NCBI RefSeq assembly: GCF_003646465.1
Contig: NZ_QZEX01000006.1
Coordinates: forward strand, 291,624 to 355,623
Source of the DNA: Chachezhania antarctica
GTDB taxonomy: Bacteria; Pseudomonadota; Alphaproteobacteria; Rhodobacterales; Rhodobacteraceae
Direction: 5' to 3'
Length of the DNA stretch: 64,000 nucleotides
Numbering within the stretch: position 1 is the first letter of the stretch; the number at the start of each line of letters is the position of its first letter. Positions 9,712 to 18,803 of this stretch are shown here, in pieces. The notes beneath the pieces are model-generated. The model did not search any database. It had not been told where the DNA came from and saw only the letters and a program-made list of their open reading frames with translations. The position numbers and the translations under genes were made by a program.

Positions 9712-11067
9712 TCAGATGGCCGTGGAATGCCCTGTCTGGCTGGCCCCGTACGCGTCGAAGCACCGTGCAACGATGCGGGTCAGCGCGCGCGATTCCTCGG
9801 GCAGGGAGATGCCGTCGGCGGAGCGTCGTGCGACATCGGGAAGGCGTGCATCGAGCTTGTCGTACAGCGTCTCGACGCTCGCCCGGTCGATGCCGAATTC
9901 GGTCACGATCCTGTCCGTGTCGATGCGGAAGCGGCACATCAGTTCTTCGATCAGGCGGGCGCGCAGCTTGTCGTCGCCGGTGAAGGCATGGCCGCGGCTG
10001 GTCGCGAACCGGCCGTCGCGGATCGCGGCATTGTGCGCCGACGTCGCCGGCGCATTCTGCGTGTAGCCCTGCGGAAAGCGCGAGATCGAGGAGGCGCCGA
10101 CGCCGATCAGGACCTCGGCATTGTCATCGGTGTAGCCCTGGAAATTGCGTCGCAGCCGGCCTTCCGACTGGGCGCGGGCCAGCCCATCCCCGGGGCGGGC
10201 GAAATGGTCGATCCCGATCTCGGCATAGCCGTCCCACGAAAACAGCCGCCGGGCGGTCTGGAAGAGCTGCAGCCGGTCTTGCGGAACCGGCAGCGTGTCG
10301 GTCGGGATCACCGACTGACGTCGCGACATCCATGGCACGTGGGCATAGCCGTAAAGCGCCACCCGGTCCGGTGTCAGCGACAGGAGCTTCTGTACGGTTT
10401 CGGTGATGCCCTCGGGCGTCTGGCGGGGCAGGCCATAGAGAATGTCGGTGTTCAGGCTGGTGATGCCCCTGTCCCGGAACAGTTCGACGGCATCGCGCGT
10501 GATCTCGAAGCTTTGCGGGCGGCCGATGATTTCCTGTATCTTCGGGGCGAAATCCTGCACGCCGATGGAGACGCGGTTCATCCCCGCGTCCATCAGGACA
10601 TCGGCGCGGTCGGCGTCGATCTCGTTCGGGTCGATCTCGACCGAGAATTCGGCATTGTCCGCGAAGGGGGCAAGATCGCGCACCGCGCGGGCAAGGTCGG
10701 CGATCTGCCCGGGCTTCAGAAGCGTCGGCGTTCCGCCGCCCCAATGCAGGCGACCGATTCGCGCACCCGCGGGCAGCCGGTCTGCAATCATCCGCAGTTC
10801 GGCCTTCAAGATTTCGAGATAAACCTTAACAGGTTCGTCGTTCGTCGTTCCCTGTGTGCGGCAGGCGCAGAACCAGCAAAGCCTTCGGCAGAAGGGGACG
10901 TGGAGGTATAGAGAAAAGGTGCTTTCGGAAGGTATCTTTTCGATCCACGCCTCGTGATCGGACGCGCCGACGGCGGTATCGAAATGCGGGGCCGTGGGAT
11001 AACTGGTGTACCGCGGCGCATTTGAATCAAAGAGGCCTAAATGGGCCAATTGTGAAACTGTCATCAT
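9712..11067 (-). CDS. hemN: Oxygen-independent coproporphyrinogen III oxidase (radical SAM)
   Basis: Makes protoporphyrinogen IX by radical decarboxylation under low oxygen, complementing hemF in this window. The 4Fe-4S radical-SAM motif C-x3-C-x2-C is present in HVPFCRRLCWFCACR, and WGGGTPT follows, as in HemN. Length of about 451 residues fits HemN rather than the shorter HemW. I start at one of two adjacent ATGs (11067 or 11064; protein begins MMTVSQLAHLGLFD), where family homology begins. Divergent from fnrL; the FNR box at 11103-11116 lies 36 bases upstream, the expected arrangement for anaerobic induction. Confidence 0.92.
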   Translation of the reverse strand: MMTVSQLAHLGLFDSNAPRYTSYPTAPHFDTAVGASDHEAWIEKIPSESTFSLYLHVPFCRRLCWFCACRTQGTTNDEPVKVYLEILKAELRMIADRLPAGARIGRLHWGGGTPTLLKPGQIADLARAVRDLAPFADNAEFSVEIDPNEIDADRADVLMDAGMNRVSIGVQDFAPKIQEIIGRPQSFEITRDAVELFRDRGITSLNTDILYGLPRQTPEGITETVQKLLSLTPDRVALYGYAHVPWMSRRQSVIPTDTLPVPQDRLQLFQTARRLFSWDGYAEIGIDHFARPGDGLARAQSEGRLRRNFQGYTDDNAEVLIGVGASSISRFPQGYTQNAPATSAHNAAIRDGRFATSRGHAFTGDDKLRARLIEELMCRFRIDTDRIVTEFGIDRASVETLYDKLDARLPDVARRSADGISLPEESRALTRIVARCFDAYGASQTGHSTAI

Positions 11068-11102
11068 GCGCGTAATGTATTCGGTAATCGAGAGGTGTTT
11101 CT

Positions 11103-11116
11103 TTGACACAGATCAA
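11103..11116. promoter_or_regulatory. FNR box between hemN and fnrL
   Basis: TTGACACAGATCAA fits the FNR consensus TTGAT-N4-ATCAA with one deviation. It sits 13 bases before the chosen fnrL ATG (11130) and 36 before hemN. Its centre (11109.5) minus 41.5, the class II spacing, gives a predicted hemN transcription start at the hemN start codon itself. Confidence 0.8.
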
Positions 11117-11129
11117 CCCTGCTCCGCTT

Positions 11130-11870
11130 ATGAAAACGCCCGGTGCGATGCCCGCCCCGGATTGTTCGTCGTGTCCTATTCGGCACCGGGCCGTCTGCGC
11201 GAAGTGCGAGACGGACGAGCTGCACCTCCTGGAAGGCATCAAGTACTACCGCAGCTTCGAAGCGGGCCAGACGGTCATCTTCTCGGGCGACCAGATGGAG
11301 TTCGTGGGCTCGGTCATATCGGGCGTGGCCACCCTGACCCAGACGATGGAGGACGGCCGCCGCCAGATGGTGGGGCTGTTGCTGCCGTCGGATTTCGTGG
11401 GCCGTCCCGGCCGGGCCGGATCTGCCTATGACGTGACGGCAACCACCGACATGGTGATGTGCTGTTTCCGCAAGAAGCCGTTCGAAGACCTGATGCACAC
11501 CACTCCGCACGTGGCCCAGCGGCTTCTGGAAATGACGCTGGACGAACTGGACGCGGCACGGGAATGGATGCTGGTGCTGGGGCGCAAGACGGCGCGGGAA
11601 AAGATCGCGAGCCTCCTGTCGATCGTCGCCCGGCGCAGCATGGTTGCGGGCTCGCAGACGGCGGTCGAATCGGTGTCCTTCGACATGCCGCTGACGCGGG
11701 AGGCGATGGCCGACTACCTTGGGCTGACGCTGGAAACCGTGTCGCGCCAGGTTTCGGCGCTGAAGAAGGACGGTGTGATCGAGCTTCCGGGCAAGCGGCG
11801 GATCGCCGTGCCCGACATCGCGCGCCTGATGGAAGAAGCCGGCGACGACAGCGACGGCGGCTTCCTGTAA
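11130..11870 (+). CDS. fnrL: FNR-family oxygen-sensing transcription regulator
   Basis: CRP/FNR-family activator that senses oxygen through a 4Fe-4S cluster. N-terminal cysteines CSSCPIRHRAVCAKC and a fourth Cys in TTDMVMCCF match the cluster ligands of FNR/FnrL. A cyclic-nucleotide-like beta domain follows, and the helix-turn-helix TREAMADYLGLTLETVSRQVSAL contains the E..SR recognition residues for TTGAT half-sites. Length 246 residues. I chose ATG 11130; an in-frame TTG at 11103 would start inside the FNR box. The box so close to the start suggests autoregulation. Probable regulator of hemN, uspA, ccoNOQP and ccoGHIS nearby. Confidence 0.93.
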   Translation: MKTPGAMPAPDCSSCPIRHRAVCAKCETDELHLLEGIKYYRSFEAGQTVIFSGDQMEFVGSVISGVATLTQTMEDGRRQMVGLLLPSDFVGRPGRAGSAYDVTATTDMVMCCFRKKPFEDLMHTTPHVAQRLLEMTLDELDAAREWMLVLGRKTAREKIASLLSIVARRSMVAGSQTAVESVSFDMPLTREAMADYLGLTLETVSRQVSALKKDGVIELPGKRRIAVPDIARLMEEAGDDSDGGFL

Positions 11871-11969
11871 GGGCCGGCACGCGGGCCGTCTTGGCCCTGA
11901 TCCCTTGAATTTTCGGACGGTGCATCTGTCGCCGGTTCCTGCCTGCGATGGGGCAGAGGAAACGCCGGC

Positions 11970-12052
11970 GCGCGCCCGGCGCGGGCCCGCCCGCCCACCT
12001 CCGCCGGATCGCGTGCCGCGATCCGTCGACCCGCACCGGGCGCGCGCCTCAC
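11970..12052. repeat. Double-hairpin intergenic repeat, copy 1
   Basis: Between the convergent fnrL and uspA ends. An outer perfect 13-bp inverted repeat (GGCGCGCGCCCGG / CCGGGCGCGCGCC) encloses an inner perfect 8-bp hairpin (GGATCGCG-tgc-CGCGATCC). The core GGGCCCGCCCGCCCA is shared with copy 2 at 21151-21229. Probably a REP-like element that may also end transcription of both genes. Confidence 0.6.
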
Positions 12053-12071
12053 CTTTGTGCGGTCGAACGGA

Positions 12072-12911
12072 TCAGTGGGCCATGAAGACCGGGATGGTCG
12101 CCATTTCCAGCATGCTGCGGGTGGAACCGCCAAGGATCGCCTCGCGCAGGCGGGACCGGCCATAGGCGCCCATCACCAGAAGATCGGCGTCGCTGTCGAT
12201 GCAGTGTCGCACCAGCACGTCGGACACCCGCGGCAGGGTCTTCGACAGGACGTCGATTTCGCATTTCACGCCGTGCCGCGCCAGCATCTGGCTGAGCATG
12301 CCGCCCGGGTCCGACCGCTCGGGGCCGTGGGGCGACGGGTCGACCACCACGATCCGCACGTTCTGCGCCGTCTGCAACAGCGGCAGGGCGCGGCGGGCGG
12401 CCACGATCGCCTCGTCGCTTTCGTTCCAGGCCAGCAAGACCGTCCCCGGAGCAGTCACGGGCGTGCTGTCCGGCGGCGTGATCAGCACCGCGGCCCGGCT
12501 GTCGAACAGGGCCGCTTCGACCACGGCCTCAAGCTCCACACCGCATCCGTCGCCATAGGGTTTGGGCAGCAGGACAAGATCGGAGAACCGCGCGCGGTAG
12601 GCAACATGGCGGGCAATATCGACGAGCTGGCACACACCGTGCCCGACCGACCAGCGCGCATCGGATCTTCCCAGCACGTCTTCGGCATGGGCCTGGATCT
12701 CTTCGGCTTCTGTCTGCGTGCGGGTTAGGGATTCCTGAACCACCATCGCGTTAGCTCCGGCGTAGTAATAGCCGACCTGCGACCGATCGACCCCCAGGCA
12801 CAGCGCTTCGGCATGGGCATCCCACGCCGCTGCGAGTTCTGTGACATGAGCCAGCGGTGCAGCGGCATTCCGGATGTCGGTAAGAACGGTGAGCAAAGAC
12901 TTGTATGCCAT
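12072..12911 (-). CDS. uspA: Universal stress protein, tandem UspA domains
   Basis: Protein of 279 residues, about twice a single UspA domain, as expected for a two-domain Usp. The C-terminal domain keeps the ATP-binding pattern G-x2-G-x9-G-S/T (MGAYGRSRLREAILGGSTRSM). Starts at ATG 12911 (MAYKSLLTVLTD), where the first Usp beta strand begins; a longer version to 12980 lacks homology. The gene is divergent from ccoN and shares the perfect FNR box at 12999-13012, as does the homologous usp gene beside fnrL/cco in Rhodobacter. A role in low-oxygen stress is inferred from this. Confidence 0.85.
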   Translation of the reverse strand: MAYKSLLTVLTDIRNAAAPLAHVTELAAAWDAHAEALCLGVDRSQVGYYYAGANAMVVQESLTRTQTEAEEIQAHAEDVLGRSDARWSVGHGVCQLVDIARHVAYRARFSDLVLLPKPYGDGCGVELEAVVEAALFDSRAAVLITPPDSTPVTAPGTVLLAWNESDEAIVAARRALPLLQTAQNVRIVVVDPSPHGPERSDPGGMLSQMLARHGVKCEIDVLSKTLPRVSDVLVRHCIDSDADLLVMGAYGRSRLREAILGGSTRSMLEMATIPVFMAH

Positions 12912-12998
12912 GATTTCACACTTCGAACTGAGGTCCCTGGGGCACGGTTCGACCGTCTGGTCGCACCGCAAAAGTTGCATGGAGGATCGGAAAATGTG

Positions 12999-13012
12999 TT
13001 GATGCAGATCAA
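12999..13012. promoter_or_regulatory. Perfect FNR box between uspA and ccoN
   Basis: TTGATGCAGATCAA is an exact match to TTGAT-N4-ATCAA. It lies 104 bases before ccoN and 87 before uspA. Class II spacing (41.5 from the centre) predicts starts near 13047 for ccoN and near 12964 for uspA, leaving ordinary leaders in both directions. Confidence 0.9.
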
Positions 13013-13116
13013 GGTATCAAAAGATCATATTCTTCATTTACCAACCTGGCTGAATTCGTCGTGTTGGCTGCCTGTCTTAGGCTAGCGCGACCGAACCGAG
13101 GGGCAAGAGAGGCAAA

Positions 13117-14727
13117 ATGTCTAGGATAATCAAGCTAATTGTGCTTGGCGTTATCGTTCTGATCGCGATGATGGCGATGAACTATGCACGTGATGTGGCA
13201 TACATGGTTCACGCCGGACTTGTGATGGTGATCGCGATCGGGCTGTTTCTGTTCACGGCGTCGCAGGACGCCGCGCAACCCGCGCTGGATCCGCATCCGG
13301 AAACCGAATATTTCGACAGCGTCGTCCGCGCCGGCGTCATCGCCACGGCCTTCTGGGGCGTCGTCGGTTTCCTGGTCGGTGTCGTCATCGCCTTTCAGCT
13401 GGCCTTCCCCGCGCTGAATTTCGAGTTCCTGCAGGGCTATGGCAACTTCGGCCGGCTGCGGCCCCTGCATACCTCGGCCGTGATCTTCGCCTTCGGCGGC
13501 AACGCCCTGATCGCCACCTCGTTCTACGTCGTGCAGCGGACCTCGGCCGCGCGGCTCTGGGGCAAGGGGCTGGGCTGGTTCGTCTTCTGGGGCTACCAGC
13601 TGTTCATCGTGCTGGCGGCCACCGGCTACCTGATGGGCGGCACGCAATCCAAGGAATACGCCGAGCCGGAATGGTACATCGACCTGTGGCTGACCGTGGT
13701 CTGGGTTGCCTACCTGGCCGTGTTCCTGGGCACGATCATCAAGCGGAAGGAGCGCCACATCTACGTGGCCAACTGGTTCTACCTGGCCTTCATCGTCACC
13801 GTTGCCATGCTCCACGTGGTGAACAACATGACGGTCCCCGTCTCGGTCTGGGGATCGAAATCTGTGATCGTCTGGTCGGGCGTGCAGGATGCGATGACGC
13901 AATGGTGGTACGGCCACAACGCGGTGGGCTTCTTCCTGACGGCGGGCTTCCTGGGGATGATGTATTACTTCATCCCGAAGCAGGCCGATCGCCCGGTCTA
14001 TTCCTACAAGCTGTCCATCGTTCACTTCTGGTCGCTGATCTTCATCTACATCTGGGCCGGTCCGCACCACCTGCACTACACCGCGCTGCCTGACTGGGCC
14101 TCGACCCTTGGCATGGTGTTCTCGATCATCCTGTGGATGCCGTCCTGGGGGGGCATGATCAACGGTCTGATGACGCTTTCCGGCGCATGGGACAAGCTGC
14201 GCACGGACCCGGTGATCCGGATGATGGTGATCTCGGTCGGCTTCTACGGCATGTCCACCTTCGAAGGGCCGATGATGTCGATCCGGGCCGTCAACTCGCT
14301 GAGCCACTATACCGACTGGACCATCGGCCACGTGCACTCGGGCGCGCTTGGCTGGAACGGGATGATCACCTTCGGGGCGCTCTATTTCCTTGTCCCCGTC
14401 CTGTGGAAGCGCGAGCGGCTTTACAGCCTGCAGATGGTGTCCTGGCACTTCTGGCTCGCGACCATCGGCATCGTGCTCTACGCCGCGTCGATGTGGGTCA
14501 CGGGCATCATGGAAGGCCTGATGTGGCGCGAGGTCGATCAGTACGGCTTCCTCGTCAACTCCTTCGCCGACACCGTGGGGGCCAAGTTCCCGATGTATGT
14601 TGTCCGCGCTCTGGGCGGGGTCCTGTACCTCACCGGCGGGATCATCATGTGCTACAACCTCTGGATGACCGTAAAGGCGGCGCCGGCGAAAGACGCCAGC
14701 CTCGCCGCCCCGGTCCCGGCTGAATAA
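13117..14727 (+). CDS. ccoN: cbb3-type cytochrome c oxidase subunit I
   Basis: Catalytic haem-copper subunit of the high-affinity terminal oxidase, reducing O2 to water in the inner membrane. Length is 536 residues with about 12-14 helices. All metal ligands are visible: low-spin haem b H118 and H407, high-spin haem b3 H405, CuB H267, H317 and H318. Tyr311 in IFIYIWAG is the cross-linked tyrosine of the cbb3 class. The leader carries an AGAGAGG ribosome site and the FNR box upstream. First gene of ccoNOQP. Confidence 0.97.
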   Translation: MSRIIKLIVLGVIVLIAMMAMNYARDVAYMVHAGLVMVIAIGLFLFTASQDAAQPALDPHPETEYFDSVVRAGVIATAFWGVVGFLVGVVIAFQLAFPALNFEFLQGYGNFGRLRPLHTSAVIFAFGGNALIATSFYVVQRTSAARLWGKGLGWFVFWGYQLFIVLAATGYLMGGTQSKEYAEPEWYIDLWLTVVWVAYLAVFLGTIIKRKERHIYVANWFYLAFIVTVAMLHVVNNMTVPVSVWGSKSVIVWSGVQDAMTQWWYGHNAVGFFLTAGFLGMMYYFIPKQADRPVYSYKLSIVHFWSLIFIYIWAGPHHLHYTALPDWASTLGMVFSIILWMPSWGGMINGLMTLSGAWDKLRTDPVIRMMVISVGFYGMSTFEGPMMSIRAVNSLSHYTDWTIGHVHSGALGWNGMITFGALYFLVPVLWKRERLYSLQMVSWHFWLATIGIVLYAASMWVTGIMEGLMWREVDQYGFLVNSFADTVGAKFPMYVVRALGGVLYLTGGIIMCYNLWMTVKAAPAKDASLAAPVPAE

Positions 14728-14741
14728 GGAGGGCCGGAGAG

Positions 14742-15473
14742 ATGTCCATTCTTAGCAAACACGGGTTCCTGGAACGCAACGCCACGCTCCTGCTGGTCTG
14801 TTCCTTCCTGGTGGTGACCATCGGCGGGATCGTGCAGATCGCACCGCTCTTCTGGCTGGAAAACACCATCGAAGAGGTCGAGGGCATGCGCCCCTATTCC
14901 CCGCTCGAACTGCAGGGGCGCGAGATCTACATCCGGGAGGGCTGCTATGTCTGCCATTCCCAGATGATCCGCCCCATGCGGGACGAGGTGGAGCGGTACG
15001 GCCACTACTCGCTGGCGGCGGAATCGCAGTACGACCACCCGTTCCAGTGGGGATCCAAGCGGACCGGGCCGGACCTGGCCCGGGTCGGCGGGCGCTATTC
15101 GGATGAATGGCACGTGCAGCACCTGCGCAATCCCGAAGCGGTGGTGCCGGAATCGGTCATGCCGAAATACGCCTTCCTTGAAAACCAGGTGGTCCGCGCG
15201 AAGGAGGTCTACATCAAGGACCTGATGGAAACGCACCGCTTTGTCGGCGTGCCCTATACCGACGACATGATCCAGAACGCCTATGCCGATTTCGCCGCAC
15301 AGGCCGATCCCGACAGTGACTACGAAGGGCTTCTGGAACGGTATCCGGGCGCGCAGGTGCGCAATTTCGACGGCAAGCCGGGGATCTCGGAAACCGACGC
15401 GCTGATCGCCTACCTGCAGATGCTGGGCACGCTGGTCGATTTCTCGACCTTCACGCCCGACGCAAGCCGATAG
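14742..15473 (+). CDS. ccoO: cbb3-type cytochrome c oxidase subunit II (monohaem)
   Basis: Membrane-anchored monohaem cytochrome c passing electrons to CcoN. Residues ~13-40 form the single membrane helix. The haem site is C68-Y-V-C71-H72, and the axial Met lies in SVMPKYAFL. The length of 243 residues is normal. The gene starts 14 bases after ccoN with ribosome site GGAGG. Part of the ccoNOQP operon. Confidence 0.96.
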   Translation: MSILSKHGFLERNATLLLVCSFLVVTIGGIVQIAPLFWLENTIEEVEGMRPYSPLELQGREIYIREGCYVCHSQMIRPMRDEVERYGHYSLAAESQYDHPFQWGSKRTGPDLARVGGRYSDEWHVQHLRNPEAVVPESVMPKYAFLENQVVRAKEVYIKDLMETHRFVGVPYTDDMIQNAYADFAAQADPDSDYEGLLERYPGAQVRNFDGKPGISETDALIAYLQMLGTLVDFSTFTPDASR

Positions 15474-15482
15474 GAGAGGACC

Positions 15483-15677
15483 ATGGAAGAATACACGTTC
15501 CTGCGGCAGTTCGCCGACAGCTGGATGCTTCTGGCCCTGTTCCTGTTCTTCATCGGTGTCGTGATCTGGGTCTTCCGGCCCGGGTCGAACACGACCTACC
15601 GGGACACGGCCTCGATCCCGCTGCGCAACAGCGACAAACCCCTGAGCCCGAAGGAGGCGTCAGATGAGCACGCATGA
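15483..15677 (+). CDS. ccoQ: cbb3-type oxidase small subunit CcoQ
   Basis: A 64-residue single-span membrane protein (SWMLLALFLFFIGVVIWVFRPG) that stabilises the cbb3 complex. The GSNTTYRDTASIPLRN tail is typical. It begins after an AGGAGAGG ribosome site 9 bases past ccoO and overlaps the start of ccoP by 14 bases. Confidence 0.93.
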   Translation: MEEYTFLRQFADSWMLLALFLFFIGVVIWVFRPGSNTTYRDTASIPLRNSDKPLSPKEASDEHA

Positions 15678-16557
15678 TCCAAAGCGCCCGGGCCAAGGGT
15701 CCGAATCCGATCCCGAAACCACCGGCCACGAATGGGACGGCATCAAGGAGTTCAACAACCCGCTGCCGCGGTGGTGGCTGTGGATCTTCTACATCACCAT
15801 CATCTGGGGCATCGGCTACACCATCGCCTATCCCGCATGGCCCGGCATCACCGGTGCCACCAAGGGGGTCCTTGGCTGGTCGTCCCGCGCGCAGCTGGAA
15901 GAAGAGGTCAAGGTGGTCGACGAAAAGAACGCCGCGATCAACCAGCAGCTGGACCAGGTCGACCTGGCCAGTATCGGCAGCGACCCGGATCTCAACAGGT
16001 ATGCCACTGATCTGGGGGCGTCGGTCTTCCGGACCTGGTGCGCGCAGTGCCACGGGGCCGGGGCAGCCGGCGTGAAGGCCGCGGGCTATCCGAACCTTCT
16101 GGACGACGACTGGCTGTGGGGCGGCACGATCGACGAGATCTACACCACCATCAACCACGGCATCCGGAGCGAGGAAGACCCCGACACCCGCTTCGGCGAG
16201 ATGCCGGCCTTTGGCGACATGGAGATGCTGGAGCAGCCCCAGATCGAGGCGGTGGCGAATTACGTCATGACGCTGGCGGGCGAAACCCCGCCCGATCAGG
16301 GCCTCGTGGCCGAGGGCAAGACCGTCTTCGCCGACAATTGCGTGGCCTGCCATGGCGAGGACGGGAAAGGACAGGAGGCGCTTGGCGCCCCGAACCTGAC
16401 CGACAAGATCTACCTCTATGGCGGCAGCTACGACACGATCCTGGCCACCATCCAGCATGGCCGCGGCGGCGTGATGCCCGCCTGGGGCCTGCGCCTTGAC
16501 GACGCCCAGGTGCGCGCGGTGGCGGTCTATGTCCATCAGCTGGGCGGCGGTCAGTAA
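15664..16557 (+). CDS. ccoP: cbb3-type cytochrome c oxidase subunit III (dihaem)
   Basis: Dihaem cytochrome c subunit, 297 residues, accepting electrons from soluble or anchored cytochromes c. The cytoplasmic N-terminus WDGIKEFNNPLPRWWLW is the CcoP signature, then one membrane helix (~37-56). The two haem sites are C126-x-x-C129-H130 and C226-x-x-C229-H230. Starts inside the end of ccoQ, implying coupling. A strong hairpin follows the stop. Confidence 0.96.
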   Translation: MSTHDPKRPGQGSESDPETTGHEWDGIKEFNNPLPRWWLWIFYITIIWGIGYTIAYPAWPGITGATKGVLGWSSRAQLEEEVKVVDEKNAAINQQLDQVDLASIGSDPDLNRYATDLGASVFRTWCAQCHGAGAAGVKAAGYPNLLDDDWLWGGTIDEIYTTINHGIRSEEDPDTRFGEMPAFGDMEMLEQPQIEAVANYVMTLAGETPPDQGLVAEGKTVFADNCVACHGEDGKGQEALGAPNLTDKIYLYGGSYDTILATIQHGRGGVMPAWGLRLDDAQVRAVAVYVHQLGGGQ

Positions 16558-16571
16558 GACCCTGCCGCATG

Positions 16572-16612
16572 CAAAAAAGAACGGCCGCCGGGCAGTGCCC
16601 GGCGGCCGGTTT
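16572..16612. terminator. Terminator hairpin after ccoNOQP
   Basis: Perfect 12-bp G+C stem (16582-16593 with 16597-16608), 3-base loop, six A's just before it and GTTTC after it. It ends the oxidase operon 24 bases past ccoP. The rest of the 336-base gap to ccoG (16558-16893) holds the ccoG promoter region and no gene. Confidence 0.8.
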
Positions 16613-16819
16613 CGATTACGGATGGCTTTTTCAAACGATGGCGTCGCCCCTCTTGGGGCCTGGGAATCTTGCCGGGATTGCCCGGTTTCCGGTTGTAGCC
16701 CGTCAATGCAACGGGCCGGGATGGTCAGCGCGGTTCGTTGTTCTGTCCAGCAGCTCACCGGGTGCCCGGAAAGATGAAACGTCGCAGGCGGATGGAAAAC
16801 CGCTTACGCGATGTACATT

Positions 16820-16833
16820 TTGACCCAAGTCAA
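16820..16833. promoter_or_regulatory. FNR box upstream of ccoG
   Basis: TTGACCCAAGTCAA is a fully symmetric TTGA-N6-TCAA FNR site. Class II spacing predicts transcription from about 16868, which leaves a 26-base leader before the GTG at 16894 with GGAG in it. This also argues against any start of ccoG upstream of the box. Confidence 0.85.
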
Positions 16834-16893
16834 AGTTGGCGTATCAAGGGCCTGTCACAAGGCCACGATCCCACCGATATCGGAGCACAGAAA

Positions 16894-18330
16894 GTGACCG
16901 AGTCCACACCCGCCCCCAGTCTCTATGCCGCGCGCGAGCCGATCTTCCCGCGCCGCGTCAAGGGCACGTTCCGCACCCTGAAATGGGCGCTGATGATCTT
17001 CACGCTGGGCATCTACTATGTAACCCCCTGGATTCGCTGGGACCGGGGCCCGGATCTGCCGGATCAGGCCGTGCTGCTCGATCTGGCCGGACGGCGGTTC
17101 TACTTCTTCTGGGTCGAGATCTGGCCCTACGAGTTCTACTTCGTCGCCGGTCTGCTGATCATGGCAGGGCTGGGGCTCTTCCTGTTCACCTCGGCGCTTG
17201 GCCGGGTCTGGTGCGGCTACGCCTGTCCGCAGACCGTGTGGACCGACCTCTTTATCCTTGTCGAACGCTGGGTCGAAGGCGACCGGAACGCGCGGCTCCG
17301 CCTGCACCGGCAGAAGAAACTCGATTTCCGCAAGGCGCGGCTGCGGGTCACGAAATGGACGCTCTGGCTGCTGATCGGCCTGGCGACGGGTGGCGCGTGG
17401 GTCTTCTATTTCGCCGATGCGCCGACGCTGCTGCATGACCTGGTGACGTTGCAGGCCCATCCCATCGCCTACACGACGATGGCGATTCTGACCTTCACCA
17501 CCTTCTTCTTCGGCGGCTTCGCGCGCGAACAGATCTGCATCTACGCCTGCCCGTGGCCCCGCATCCAGGCCGCGATGATGGACGAGGACACGATCACCGT
17601 CGCCTACCGCGACTGGCGGGGGGAACCGCGCGGCAAGCACCGCAAGGCGGAAGGCGCGGACCAGCTGGGCGATTGCATCGATTGCAATGCCTGCGTGAAC
17701 GTCTGCCCCACGGGGATAGACATCCGCAACGGCCAGCAGATGGAATGCATCACCTGCGCGCTGTGCATCGACGCCTGCGACGACATCATGGACAAGATCG
17801 GCAAGCCCCGCGGGCTGATCGATTACATGGCACTGACGGACGAGACGGCCGAACGCGCGGGCGAGCCGCCGCGCAGCATCTGGAAGCACATCTTCCGGCC
17901 GCGGGTGATCCTTTACACGACGCTCTGGGCGGCGGTCGGGCTGGGGCTGGTCTTCGCGCTGTTCATCCGCGCCGATATCAGCATGTCCGTCGCGCCCGTC
18001 CGGAACCCGACCTACGTGCTGCTGTCCGACGGGTCGATCCGCAACACCTATGACGTGCGGCTGCGCAACAAGCATGGCGAACCGCGGCGGTTCGAGCTGG
18101 CGGTCACGGGCAATCCTTCGCTGCGCATCCAGCTGGAAGGCACGCCCTACAACAGCGTGATGGTCCCTGCGAACGAACTGAAGCAACAGCGCGTCTACCT
18201 TGTGGCGCCGCCCGGTTCAGACCCGGCGGAGCAGGGATTGACCGAGGTCCGCTTCTGGGTCGAGGATCTGACGAACGGCGAACGCGCGCATGTCGATTCA
18301 ACATTCGATGGCATGGGCGGAGAGGACTGA
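16894..18330 (+). CDS. ccoG: cbb3 oxidase assembly / copper-handling ferredoxin CcoG (RdxB, FixG)
   Basis: Polyferredoxin membrane protein needed for copper supply to cbb3 oxidase. The length of 478 residues from the GTG start, with GGAG upstream, fits the family. Several helices and Cys motifs CGYACPQTVWTDLF and YACPWPRIQ precede two 4Fe-4S ferredoxin clusters in CIDCNACVNVCP and CITCALCIDACD. An Ig-like periplasmic C-terminal domain follows (RNPTYVLLSDGSIRNTY). ATGs further upstream lie before the FNR box and lack homology. First of ccoGHIS; ccoH starts 3 bases later. Confidence 0.94.
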   Translation: MTESTPAPSLYAAREPIFPRRVKGTFRTLKWALMIFTLGIYYVTPWIRWDRGPDLPDQAVLLDLAGRRFYFFWVEIWPYEFYFVAGLLIMAGLGLFLFTSALGRVWCGYACPQTVWTDLFILVERWVEGDRNARLRLHRQKKLDFRKARLRVTKWTLWLLIGLATGGAWVFYFADAPTLLHDLVTLQAHPIAYTTMAILTFTTFFFGGFAREQICIYACPWPRIQAAMMDEDTITVAYRDWRGEPRGKHRKAEGADQLGDCIDCNACVNVCPTGIDIRNGQQMECITCALCIDACDDIMDKIGKPRGLIDYMALTDETAERAGEPPRSIWKHIFRPRVILYTTLWAAVGLGLVFALFIRADISMSVAPVRNPTYVLLSDGSIRNTYDVRLRNKHGEPRRFELAVTGNPSLRIQLEGTPYNSVMVPANELKQQRVYLVAPPGSDPAEQGLTEVRFWVEDLTNGERAHVDSTFDGMGGED

Positions 18331-18332
18331 AC

Positions 18333-18803
18333 ATGGCCGAGAAAAAGCGTGAATTCACCGGCAAGCATTTTGCCATGATCTTCTGCGGCGCCTTTGCCGT
18401 CATCATCAGCGTCAACATCGCGCTGGCGGTCAGCGCCGTGCGCACGTTCCCGGGGCTGGAGGTCAAGAACTCCTACGTCGCCAGCCAGGAATTCAACGAA
18501 CGCAAGGCCGCGCAGGAAGGCCTGGGCTGGACGGTCGTGGCGGATGCAGGCGACGGCTTCGTGCGGATCCGCATCACCGACAATCTGGACCTGCCGGTCC
18601 GGGTGCAGTCGCTGGATGCCACCGTTGGCCGGGCGACCCACGTGAAGGACGACGTGCATCCCGAATTCAACTTCGACGGCCGGGCCTATGTGGCGAATGT
18701 CGACCTTGGTCCGGGCAACTGGAACATCCGCATGAAGGCGGTGGCGGGCGACGGGACGCTCTTCACCCAGCGCATCCAGCTGCCGGTGCGGGGCGAAAGC
18801 TGA
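18333..18803 (+). CDS. ccoH: cbb3 oxidase assembly protein CcoH (FixH)
   Basis: Protein of 156 residues with one N-terminal membrane helix (FAMIFCGAFAVIISVNIALAV), then a periplasmic beta domain of the FixH family. GLEVKNSYVASQEFN after the helix is the usual FixH motif. It helps stabilise the cbb3 complex during assembly. Starts 3 bases after ccoG and shares one base with the ccoI start (TGATG). Confidence 0.92.
   Translation: MAEKKREFTGKHFAMIFCGAFAVIISVNIALAVSAVRTFPGLEVKNSYVASQEFNERKAAQEGLGWTVVADAGDGFVRIRITDNLDLPVRVQSLDATVGRATHVKDDVHPEFNFDGRAYVANVDLGPGNWNIRMKAVAGDGTLFTQRIQLPVRGES

Noticed and set aside
11103-11129. TTG start for fnrL at 11103
   Set aside because: It would place the start codon inside the FNR box; the ATG at 11130 just before the cysteine cluster is more credible.
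16738-16893. Upstream ATG start for ccoG
   Set aside because: It lies before the FNR box and predicted promoter; the added residues have no homology and GTG 16894 has a ribosome site.
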